This document shows, in pieces, positions 40,715 through 51,285 of a stretch of 51,285 nt of DNA. The stretch comes from Candolleomyces eurysporus (taxonomy: Eukaryota > Basidiomycota > Agaricomycetes > Agaricales > Psathyrellaceae). The position numbers were made by a program, and so were the translations under genes. The stretch lies in NCBI GenBank assembly GCA_027579435.1, contig JANBPK010000004.1, positions 1 through 51,285 of the forward strand. The letters run 5' to 3'. The notes beneath the pieces were generated by a model. That model saw only the letters and a list, made by a program, of their open reading frames with translations, did not search any database and was not told the DNA's origin. Within the stretch, counting starts at the first letter, position 1; each line of letters starts with the position of its first letter.

Positions 40715-43700
40715 CTAGCCCGAGGTCAGCAGCTTGCCCAGCAGCATCAAATACTTCTCGCAGATTGCAGAGAAATAGAATTCGTGCTCAGAGTTATGAG
40801 GCTGCACAAGGTTGTGTGCTATCTCATGCGCAAGCGTGAAATACCATGATATATAGGCACTATTCAGCTGGCCGTTTCGAACTTCCGCATCATCTGGAAA
40901 AAGAAGGCATCGTTACTATGGCTTTCCGGTCAAAACCTTACGCTTACTTACGCCATGACTGATAGAACCGGAAGTTGACGAAAAGGCTGGCGTTTCGGTT
41001 GAACGCTATCAATCCCCCTGTCGCATCATAGAAGATGTGCAGCGTCGACTGAGGAAGTTCATACACCCGTGCGAGAGGCTTCAAAATACGGACGAAGCGC
41101 ACAAGCGCCTCTTGGTTGTCTCGGATAAACGTCTTCGCGATCCCGAGGGACACGTCTGGTGGGCAGGTTTGACAACGTGGCTCCTGTAGGCGAGAAAGCA
41201 CTTACCGTCCGCAATATATATCTTGACATTTTCCAGCTCCCCTGAACATCCGGGATCAGTTACAGATGGACATTGGAATGAAGGCTTTACAATGCTCACC
41301 GGCGAATTTGAGGTTCTCAGCAGTGCCGGAAACATCGCAATAGCTCTCATTCATCGTCTCACGAACTTCCTGCATGGACTGACGATTCTGAAGCACGTTT
41401 CCGGACTCTTGCCGACAGGCCTTGACAGCAAGATCAATATTGTGAGCTGAAACAAACGCAAGTTAATGCAGCGGAATTTGTGTGATAAGATTGAACAATA
41501 CAGACAAATGACGTTTGTAGGAGTGGCGGAAGTCGGCTTCGGCGTTGAGACCCTAGATTGAGGTCCAGGTGGAGGGGCAACCTGCAGTTGAGTACCAGGA
41601 ACTGTGGTCTGACCGGTCTTCGAGTCCATCGGAGTACCGCTCGGTCCGAGACCTGCCCTATTCATGATGTCGCTAGCCATTCCCCAATTCCTTGGATCAA
41701 ATTGAGACAATGATTGGGCCCCAGGCTTCGGTGGAAGAGGCGGGGGTTGTGCGGACACTGGGAGGGGTGCAGGTTCCTTGCCGCGAGAAGGATTTTGAGG
41801 TAACTCGGTGGGTGTGACGGAGGGAGGAAGCGCCGCTTCTCTCTGCTTGAGAATCCTGCTAACTGGATCCAACAGTTAGTGTACATCCATGGCGAGGGAA
41901 TTGCCATTCGGCTTACTGTTATATCCACGTCGCTTCAGAGAACGAAGGTCGGTCGAGAGAATTGTCATTAGCAACAAAGCATCGTTGGCTTTCGGGTTAT
42001 CGAACAATTGCTTGGTCAGGGATGTGGCTACACTGGAACGTAGGTCAGCAACAGTACACCTTCAAATTTTATGCTCACTCACTCATACATGTCAGTCTGC
42101 GAGTTTCCGGCAATCCATAGTTGTATAGGGCCGCTCTTGACACGCCGTGCTATCGCAGATGTTTCTCTACTTTTGGAGATGCGTTGATCTGCGAAGCGCA
42201 GTTGCGTCACAACAGATATTTTCCCAAACGTCTTGGCAATGAAGTTTTGACCCGAAGATAACCATGACATCGATATCCGAGTTTTGGAAGAATGCGTGTG
42301 TTCGTAAAGGAACAACGGCAGGCGCTCGAGAACCAGTTCTCGAACTTCCATCGCCTTCTTCGAGTTGAGTATCTCTGCAGTGCACTGGTATTCCTCCTCC
42401 ACGTGCATGCTAAGCTTGCGAGAACCTAGACTTTGATAAAGAACTGAAATCCTCAATCAGCTCTAGTTATGGCTGAAGAACGGAAGATTTCCTCACCTTC
42501 GATAAGATCCTCCTGAGGCGCTGTCCACAAGACTCCTTTGAATATTTGATAAGCACTAGCGTCATCTACCAGGACAATCTCCTCAGCCCGTTTCAGGCCG
42601 TACGTCGGGTCCCATTCCTCGTCGTCTAGATCATCTCCCTTGGTGTCGAGTTTAGGTTTATACTGCGTCGCCAGCAGCATCGGAGATCGCTTCATACGCA
42701 ACAGAGTGTAAGAAGGAATTAGCTTCATGTTAACAGCCAAGTTGCGCAATTCTTGCAAATACCTAGGTGGATGTTCAGTACAAAACAAACAAATATTATC
42801 GGCCACTTACCGATCTGGCTCACCACAGAGCTTATAGTACCTTGCTGGATCTTCAAGCAGAATCTTCGCGATCTCCTCAATACTTGGCTCTTGTCTCGCC
42901 CCACAAGCCATTAGGAAGGAATTCGCAACGTTGCCAAAGTCCACAAAGGTAAACAGAGACGAGTGTACGGAATTACTTGATTGTGCTCCGATATAACACT
43001 GGTTGGGAGAAAGATGGCCTGATTTCGTTGGAACAAACCGCGTATCAGACAATTCCTGAAGATGGGCCTTGGGAAACTCTGCGAAGAATGAGGGTTATGA
43101 GGGCATTGCAACAAGCAAAGGTAATCGCACCTGATAATCTCGTAGATATGACAGTGAACCATCTCTCTGCTTCCGCTGCGTCTTTGGGAGGCAGTATCCT
43201 GAGACGTTGTACGAGTTGGTGCGGAGGTGGGTGGGCTGCAACCTGCAATTTGCTGGCGTCTTTCTGGTGTTTAGGATCGAGAACAAGGAAATCTAAACCA
43301 GCCCATTGCGCGCTGGAATAGACCTAATGTGGTGGGAGATGAGTGAGATGCGGTGGGACTATATGAAAAATGCTAAGGACCTCTTTCGGTTTTGCAAGAC
43401 AGGATTGAGAGTTGCGCAAAGCGGGTATATATGCCAAATTTGCAAAGTCGTTCGCGTCGTATTGTTCGTACTTGGTGGTGATATTGTCTAAAAAGTATTG
43501 CAAAGCAGTGGTTCGAATCTAGGAAAGCTGAGTGCCTGTCATGGGGAAGGTCAAGGGTTGTGCAGCTCACCTGGGGATTCTCATCAGTACAAAGTGTGAT
43601 GATGGTGCCCAAAGGAGGGTAGCGCTGTAAGCCAAGCTCGAACAGTAACTTGGCTACAATGGATATTAGTCGAGATAGACTGAATGATAAACAAATAGTT

Positions 43701-46700
43701 CATACCCTCATCGGAAGAACCCCTCCACTTCACTTTCTGACCCCAGTCGAGGACGGGTAAATTCAAACTTCTGAAGACATCCAGTGGCTCATACAATTGC
43801 CGAGCTTGATACCGAGGGGATGCGCCTTGAGCTTGCTCCCCGGCCGTTAACTCCTTTGAAAATGCCACTGTGTTCTTCAAACGCATGATTTCCTCTGAGG
43901 AGAGGGTCGAACGGACAGAAGCCAGATATTTAATGAGATCCGAGACTGTCCATTGACTTGTTTTGATCATCCTGGCCGGAAAATTAGTTGGTGTGAATTT
44001 GCGGTAGGGAAAACGCACCTGTTGAAGAGCACTTGTAACTCGACATGCTTTCTGACACCTAGTGCTTGAAGGAGGCGCTCAGTAGGCCCTCGAACGAGCC
44101 CTCCAGACGGCAGCGAGACAACAGAAAGATCTTGGAAAACGTTGACATTAGGAAAGTAGGCTTGGTCCGGAGTCGTCATGCCATTGGACGTTGGAATGCA
44201 AGTTTTATCTCGCAGCAACGCACAAACCTTCTCCTTGTCTGGATCAGACAGCGAGGGCCAGCCACGAGCCAACACAAGTAACACCCGTTCCGACCACTGT
44301 GGGTTGACGTTGATATCGTGCTCGGTCGATCCAGCCTTTCCCCCAAGTGAGCAGATATAAGTTACCCACTCAACAACCGTGAGTTCATGCCAACCAAATG
44401 TCGATACCAGAGTCGTTTGATCCAACTCTTTGCTGACAGCGTTAGGTAGAACATGGTTGGGGAGAGGTCCCTGTGGGGGAGTAGGAATGATACTTCTAGA
44501 AGTAGTGAATGTTTTAATCGACGAAAGTTGGGTGAGGGTATCGCCTTCAGTGGCGAGGATAGCTGCATTCACAAGGGTTGTCTGGACAGAGGGCAAGCGC
44601 TGCCGGTCTTTTGGTGAGAGGTTTGGATCTGAATTCACCTTCGTCCACCATTTCAGGAACGCCACCATTTCAGCGGTTGCCAACGGCCGCGAATTCAATT
44701 CCTTCAAGACGTCATTGATCGTAATAGTCTTGATGTATCCTCTTGACTCCAAAGCCGTAAGCATTTTCCGGGTGTCGGAAATGACTTCTTGGGGGACAAT
44801 GGGCAAGTCCTTGACGAAGGAAGAAAGAGATGGCTCCGGCATGCGAATTTCTGAGCAATTCATGATTCCCCGCGACGATATGATTGGGAAGGCGGCGCTA
44901 GCCGAAAAGTAGGCGGCCTCGAGGATTTGAGATACCTCTTCTGAAGGAGTAGAGTTGTGGAAGGTGAAGAATTTCAACGCGTGTACTGCTTGCTGAACAA
45001 GCGCTTTCCGCTCTTCCGAAGGTGCATCCGAGGAATCAGGCTTCAATGCCGCCCATGACGTTTTAATATCTTGGAGTTCGTATTCATAGGCAGAGCGAGC
45101 AAGGATTCCACCAACTCGAACAAGCTCTTTGTTCCAGACTAGGAAGACGTTAGATGAATGACCAAGCTCTGGATGTCAGATACCTTACCTGCGATATTCC
45201 GGTCCCTGGATAGAGATGGGGTCGGGGTCAATAGACATCGAAACTTCAAATGATAGGATTCCTCACATGAAATCGATTGCCTCCCTTTCTACAGTAGGAA
45301 TGAATCGAGATGCCATGTGGCCTCCAATCCCGGTGGTTTGCGCTGTAGAATGACCCTGTTCATGACATTGTTTAGCTGAAGGTTCATGATGTGTTCAGTT
45401 ACGACGTACAATGAAGACTCTCGTGGTTCCCATGCTGGAGTGAAGAATGGTCAGCGNAAAAAAGCAAACAGAGAAAGAGAGTCCATACCCTTCGAGATCT
45501 GCTCGGAGACCTTGGAATATACTCCCTGTCGACGATGGGTATTTCGAATCCTCTTGGATACTTGCATCATATTGACGTTTTCCAGTCTTAACAGATGTAA
45601 ATTCAAATTGGTATCATCATGGAAAAGGACGCTGCTCACATAGATTAGTTCATACCGCAACTTTGAGGGAGGTTCCTTCTTCGTGGACCGGTGCAACGCC
45701 GCCGAGAACTTCTTGTCAAGTTTCGTCGTCACCTCCGCAGAGTACACGGTCAGGGAAACAGCAGAATCATTGATTGCCAAGAGGTCCGTTTTGGGTTCCT
45801 CTGGAGGAGGTAATGGCGTGACAGTCCGCTGTGGGGTCGAGCTCCCAGAGAAACTAGAGATTAGAGAGGAGAAAAGGCCCCCAATGGAGGGCTTCGGCAC
45901 ATTTATCACGGGCAGTATACGCTTCTTCTCGGAACCAAGAGAGTAGACCCATTTCAGCACTTCAGCTCGGATGTGTACAGCTGGTCATATAAGTGTGAGT
46001 AAGAGTATGGCTGGAATCATGGAGAAGCGTACGGGTAGAGCGAATGTTGGCTATTGTCATCATGCCTCCCTCAGTGCGAGGATTCAAACCTTTCGGAACA
46101 GAGAGTAATCGGGGTGCGTCGGCCGTTTTCTCCAACTTCGCAAGGCGTTTGTCATCCAGGAACACAGATACACGGTTAAGATGGGTCATGAAGGTGATAG
46201 ACGAAGTCAGAAATCGTATCAGGTCGAAAGGCGTTGGGATCGGGGCGGGTTCGCGCAAGGGCATTTCGAATGACGTCCATACGTTGGCCTCTGGGGCAGG
46301 CGGAAGCTTTCCTCTCCGAGCGTATAGCTGATCCCCCGATATGTGAGAATGCTAGAGGCAGGAGTAGAAAAGAATGAACGTACTTGGTCCTTCTTGTCTT
46401 TCCAGTAGAATGCCATCCACTGCTCTGATTACGAAGTTAGGAGGGAGTAGCAAATCAGGATTCGTGCAGTCTTACCCCCAGAAGTGACGAATGGATCATC
46501 TGTGACAGAAAACAAACTGTAGAATCCTGGCGGGACGTGAACAAGCGGGACTGAAGCTCCGTGACCAAGTACGAACCCACTCCGAATGCACCAATCTTCT
46601 CCTCGTCAGGATTGCCCTCGGCTGAGTTGCTTGTTTAGTAGAAGCCACTCATAGTTATTCGCGATGCGTACCAATCTTCTTCAATCTACTCCAGTCCTCG

Positions 46701-47113
46701 TCACGGAAGAGAATACCATTATTCCGGAATTTCCATTTATGCACCTAATGCAACTGTCCGTCAGCGCCGGGGGGGATGGTGCTTGCTCTCTATGTGAAGA
46801 CGTACAAGCACAGTCTTGAGATCCGGTAGCGGCTTGCTGGCGTCGTGTTGGTTGCTTTCGGTTTCCTTGCCTTCAGGCTGGGTTTCAAAGATAATCTCGA
46901 CCTCCTCAGAGCGCGCATCGTCCGAGTTCTGGAGGAGCTCTCGAAAGACTGTGAACTCGCCCGAGTATCTTGCTAGTACTTTGTCTATGAGGGCACGCTG
47001 ATTGACTTCGACAGTCTCGTCATGGCCGCTGTCCCACTATACGACCAACATTCAGAGAGAGCGAGCCATGTTATCCGAATTGACAGGCGTACCAATGCAT
47101 CTCGAAGAGACAT
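40715..47113 (-). CDS. Giant GHKL-ATPase protein (sacsin-like, DUF3684 type) with C-terminal HEXXH motif
   Basis: About 1,750 residues over more than fifteen exons. The N-terminal GHKL/HATPase fold is clear: MSLRDALWDSGHDETVEVNQ, RYSGEFTVFRELLQNSDDAR (N box), GILFRDEDWSRLKKI, EGNPDEEKIGAFGVGFYSLF (G2 box), SVTDDPFVTSGG. Later comes GHSTAQTTGIGGHMASRFIP then TVEREAIDFM, a hallmark of fungal DUF3684 proteins. The centre is helical and of unknown function. After a Pro-rich linker (about 41570-41870) the C-terminal segment reads LHIFYDATGGLIAFNRNASL, FVNFRFYQSW, ISWYFTLAHEIAHNLVQPHN, SEHEFYFSAICEKYLML. HEIAHNLVQPH has His at positions 1, 5 and 11, the metzincin spacing, with Val where Gly is usual. 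Start chosen at 47111-47113 because it joins the ATPase exon in frame. The N at 45457 falls in an intron. ATP-dependent chaperone activity is inferred from sacsin and HSP90-like relatives. Confidence 0.85.
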
Positions 47114-47657
47114 CGATAGTGAGGTAGACAACGCAGGTGGTGTCTACTCTGACAATAGAGCTTGGTTGCGGGCGCAAAGGTCTTGAGGAGAGCTAGATGA
47201 GAGTTGGGAAGAGAGTTGTGCGCCCGCAGCCATGAGCTGCATGACGACAGCCTCTGTCAGTAATTCGGGCCGAGAGCTGAATAAGCGCTTGAGCGCTCTT
47301 ACGGGAGTCCTACACCTGGCCTTTGTTCAGATTCACAAGTAGTTTCGATTTTATCCTTGCTACTTAGATACTATGTTCCAGAAAAATGACATGAGAAGGA
47401 AGATCGACTATCGTGTTGCCCGAACAAAACCCAACGCCAGGTTAAGAGAAAGGATGTAGACGGCAGGTATTAGAGAGATGATAAGAGTAGGAATTTCCGC
47501 TGTCCAATCGTGAAGCGAATGTATCAGAACTGTAAGGCAATGCATGAATGACGTTACGTGAGTGGGTATACCAAACAAAAATCACTATGGTAGATGTTGA
47601 ATGAAGGACAGGCGGAAAGAGACAGACAGAGAAACATATGTACAACTACCCCGATCT
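47114..47657. other. Intergenic between the GHKL giant and the chitin synthase
   Basis: 544 bp with the upstream region of the GHKL gene and the 3' UTR of the chitin synthase. Small open frames have no coding character. Confidence 0.55.
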
Positions 47658-50600
47658 CTAGAATTTGGCTGATGGATCGAGGGGACCCAGAGGACCGTAC
47701 TTCTCTGATGGTCCTCTGCCTCTTGGCGGTGATCCATCGTCCGCATTTAGTCGCATCGGTGAGGAAATGGGAGACAAAGTGTTGTTTGGCTGAGGGGTTA
47801 CACCAGGTGACCCCGACCGAGAAAGAGGGGAATACCCATTAGAACTGATATTTGTCGTTGATGCATCGGTGAGCTGATACCGTGACGCGGTGGCAGAGTG
47901 AGGTGGCGTTGACCGTTCATCGAAACCGCGTTCGAGCATGGCCTCTAATTCCGCACCGTCTAATGTCTTGGCGGATTGAAGGTCCCCTACAGGAGGTACG
48001 AAGAGGGCGGTCGGCGGTGGAGGATATTGTGCATTGTGCTCGTTATAACCACCGATCTGCGNCCCCCCAATGGTCATCGTCGGACGAAGTGAGAGAGAAC
48101 GTGTCGCTGCCATCGTATTGGCTGCGGGTGTCGGGCGCTTGGAGGTAGTCGCGATCTCCGGTGAAAAACCCGTTGGGATAAGTCCGTTCCAACTCCTTTC
48201 TCCGCCTTTCGTCGCGCTTCAATTTCCTTAGGCGGGATCGTTCCCAGTCTTCCCATCGCCTCATTGGAACGGCAGGACCAGAAGCACCACCACCAACGTC
48301 ATGAGCCTCGCCTTTAGCTTCACCTTCAACTTTCCTGTTCAATCATGTTAGTTGGGCACCCAAGAAAGCAAGTCCGAGCAACGCACCTAGTCTCTCCCCA
48401 CGAGAAATCATCAAAGTGCCAGAATGCATACACAGGCAGGATAAAGTTCCAGACAGGCAAGGCAAAGAGATAGATCAACATCCAGAAGACATAAACAACT
48501 TTTCGTGTGGTGATGAGGATGAGGATGGCTGGGAGACCGAGGACCGCACCGAGGAGCATGATGGGGATGGCCTGTTCAAAGGACTTGGGGGGGGTTGAGA
48601 GCTATGCCAATGATAAGAGCATATGTCAGGGAGATGGCAATGGGTAGTACGACAGTTCCCAATAGGTCCATGAACACGATGAATTGCATGCTGAAGCAGA
48701 ACGTGCCGCACAAGTTTCGGACGAGGACAAGTTCCATCAAATTATGGATGGTCGAGTTGATCCATCGGCGTCGCTGGGAGAGGAGGATAGAGAAGGTGTC
48801 GGGGACGATTGTTCTGCAACGGGCCTGGGGGAGGAACATCATCTTTCTGTTCGGGAACGTGCGAATGAGGATAGTCGTCAAGAATCGATCTTCACCGAGG
48901 AGAAGCAGATTCTTTTGATGGAGGGTCGTGACTTCGGATTGGCTGTACTCCTTGACAATTTCGGGCTTGATGATGAGAGGGACCCAGTCGTCGCCTGTCG
49001 TTTTCCTAGCCTTCAACCTGAACATGGAGAAGCAACCGGGCAAGCAGGAAACACCACCGAAAACGGATTCGAAGGCTTTGGCCAAGTGATGCGAGATGAA
49101 GTATTCGAAGACTTGAATTGCGGTGACCCAAGACTGCCGCTTGTTCGCAATACGCGTCTCTCCACAAACACCCATAATCATTTGGTCGTGGTGCATGCAG
49201 TTCACCAGATGGCCGAGCGAACTAGGGAAAACCTTCGTGTCGGCATCAACCTTTCATCCAGTTAGTCAAGACTTGAGCACAAAAAATGTCGGCTTCGTAC
49301 GTACCATGAGGCAAACCTCGAAAAAGTCGGGGGTGACGCCCATGAGTACTTGGATCTTGCGGAAAAGGTCGAAGTCGAGAGGGCACATCCGGTCGTTGTA
49401 TGTTACCCGGGAGAAAAAGTTCATCAGGATGAGTTGACTGTCCCGTTTTCCTCTATTTCCAGGCTTCTTCTCCGACGCGGCCTCTGCCTCTGTACCACAT
49501 TTCACGACAATGACTGTAGGTGTCCGTCTCCCGCTCACGGCTGCAGAAGATAGCTCAATAATGGAAACAGGTTCGCAAGGACGAGGACTTACTGTAATGA
49601 CCTGCATAAACCATGGCCCTGTTATTTGCCTTTGCGCCGGAACCGACGGCTGGGTAACTCATCGGGGTGGGGTTCCCAAACCGGGGATCGGCCTCCAGCA
49701 AGCTGACACAGATATCGGGCGTGCTCCTCTTCTCACCAGCACCAGTGATCATTCCATCGGCGACAACGAACAAGAGCTTGCGGGCATCCGAATAAGTGGT
49801 ATTGGAGATCGAGTCCAGGGTGGTGCGCAGGGATTCTTCTCCTTCCGAATAACACGTCACGAGGCAGACGGCAAATAATTCTGCTCCGATTTGCTGCAAG
49901 CTCATGATAGGCGATGCACCTTCGGGATTGGTTAGCGTTGCACTGGACGAGGACGCAATGGAGCGAGGAGGTTTGGCGGCCTTGGTCAATTTTTTGTTCG
50001 GGTTAGACCACGGGGCTGTCCCATTCTTGTTGTCGACAGAAAGGTTGGCTCCTCCGGGCATGACTGCCGGACTAATTGCCGAACGATTCAAGTCTTGAGC
50101 TGTCNGGGGGGCCGGCGAGACGTTCGGAGAGGAACCAGTTGAAAACGCATGCCATGACGAAGCGAACGAGAACGAGGGCCAAAATGACGATCAAACCGGC
50201 GTAGAGGAAAAGACTGGAGACGAAGCATCCTGGGGTGACCTTGTCAATGTTTCCTGCAAGGTAGCGTTCCTTGAGGCATGGGATGGCGGCTTTGAGATCC
50301 GAGCGACCCATGAAAAGATAGGTTCCATCTTTCCCGTGCTGGGGAGCCTGCATGACGGTGCGAATAGCGGTGTCTATCCGGTCGCCAGGAATCGCGCTGG
50401 TGTGGAGGAGAAGATATGGGGAGAGATTGAGGACGGCGCCATCGAGGACAAGGTAATTGCGGAGTTCTGACACCTGTTCCCAGGCGTATCCTGCTTCGAA
50501 TCCTGTGTCGCGGATACCGAGTGATGAGAGAGAGCTATTGGATGGGAGAGGGAGGGGGCAAGGGGTGGAGGTGGAGCAGGGGGGGTCGACAGCAGCGCGA

Positions 50601-51222
50601 AAGGTGAGGCCGTTGCATGCAGGGAAGTTTGACGCTTCTCGTTGGAAAAGAGCGGTGATATCCTGGCCATTGCCCCGGGCGGCGAGGGACCTGAAGTCAG
50701 TATCGCCGGATGGCTGCGCTGACGAGACGTTGTACATCTTGCCGTGGATACTGAGGGTACCTGGGGAAGTACCGACGCGAATGAAGCGAACGTCGGACTG
50801 GTTGGAGTCGGGGCAGAGGACCCTTTGGAAGCCGACGGTGGCGAAACCGACACCACCGCAGAGCACGGCGATGATGAAGCAGAGAGTGACCTTTTCCCTC
50901 CATGCCTGACGCACAGGGGCATCCTTGAGACCGCCAAGGGAGCTGAGGAGGACGCTGGGGGCCCAAAACGTCACGACTAGGGAAAATATGCGCCATGCCT
51001 GGGATCCATTGTAGTCGTCGTCCTTTGAGGGGTCCTTGCTGGCGGAGGGGGCATGATGGACGGTGGGGGGGGTTGATGAGGGGGACGGGGGCTACNGCTA
51101 CGCGTCTGGCTTGGTGAGGGTCTTTGCACGACGGGACGGTTGCTCTGAACGTGGGGGGCTGTTTGGTGGTGGGTNATGGGGACGTCGGTGAAATCATAGT
51201 TTGACTGGAAACGAAGGGCCAT
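47658..51222 (-). CDS. Chitin synthase, class IV (CHS3) type
   Basis: Processive plasma-membrane glycosyltransferase that polymerises chitin from UDP-GlcNAc. The N-terminus ([15 protein letters not shown]) leads to two membrane segments ([34 protein letters not shown]) and a region resembling a cytochrome b5-like domain ([22 protein letters not shown]). The catalytic part has [76 protein letters not shown] and [20 protein letters not shown], giving the UDP-binding Asp, donor DxD-like site, EDR and QRRRW motifs. Several C-terminal membrane segments and a disordered tail follow, ending [12 protein letters not shown]. Omitting the Ns at 50105 and 48062 restores [14 protein letters not shown] and DHWGAQIGGYN. 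At the N-terminus, frame changes at 51065-51072 (G8) and the N at 51096 and 51175 leave the first 60 residues uncertain. Confidence 0.92.
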
Positions 51223-51285
51223 GGAAGGGAGAAACGANGAGGCTGGGTNGAGGGGATAAGGACTGTCGGGGAGGCGCAGGCCTGT

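Noticed and set aside
43505..43525. GGTTCGAATC, a tRNA B-box match
   Set aside because: No cloverleaf can be built around it, and it lies in the coding region of the GHKL giant on the other strand.
1..51285. Transposons, CRISPR arrays, biosynthetic gene cluster or virus-derived genes
   Set aside because: No transposase, reverse transcriptase, terminal repeats, spaced repeats, or clustered biosynthetic enzymes were seen.

Overview
The window is nuclear DNA from a filamentous basidiomycete fungus, most likely an Agaricomycete (mushroom). It is gene-dense and both strands are used. Nearly every gene is split by short GT-AG introns of about 48 to 100 nt. The gene set is fungal: a class IV-type chitin synthase, a STE3-type pheromone receptor, an HMT1-type ABC transporter and a Pex30-like dysferlin-domain protein. 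There are no prokaryotic operons, transposons or CRISPR arrays.

Layout, left to right. 1-6000: tail of an unknown plus-strand gene, a glycine-rich RRM protein (-) and an HMT1/ABCB6-type transporter (-). 6300-12200: a small hypothetical protein (-), an unrecognised 690-aa protein (-) and a divergent NAD kinase (+). 12300-17400: queuosine salvage protein QNG1 (-), divergent AIM41/YqeY protein (+) and the ERAD ubiquitin ligase HRD1 (-). 17850-24600: a membrane-anchored YtcJ-like amidohydrolase (+), a HbrB/Bit61-like TORC2 subunit (-) and mitochondrial QRI7 (+). 24800-31600: recombination translocase RDH54 (+), an intron-containing tRNA-Ser(GCU) (+) and dynamitin (+). 32100-36800: STE3 receptor (+), GPI18 mannosyltransferase (-) and a Pex30-like protein (+). 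37000-40200: U6 snRNA (-), a three-finger C2H2 protein (-) and a disordered nuclear-type protein (-). 40700-51222: a giant GHKL-ATPase/DUF3684-type protein (-) and a chitin synthase (-).

Most genes are unrelated housekeeping functions, as is usual in fungi. Divergent pairs with short shared promoters recur: QNG1/AIM41, HbrB/QRI7, GPI18/Pex30-like and the 690-aa protein/NAD kinase.

The most interesting observation is that the GHKL-ATPase giant ends in an HEXXH...H motif with metzincin-like spacing. It lies in a segment that resembles a minimal zinc-protease core. Other points worth checking are a duplicated N-terminal module in RDH54 whose two copies share intron positions, a GC-AG intron splitting the RDH54 DEGH box, a perfect 10-bp inverted repeat abutting the tRNA, and a B-box-like element downstream of U6.

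Data quality: the 12 N characters mostly sit next to homopolymers. At six coding sites, omitting the N restores one continuous conserved reading frame. At least three genes carry further unmarked single-base frame breaks. These look like sequencing or assembly errors rather than pseudogenes.
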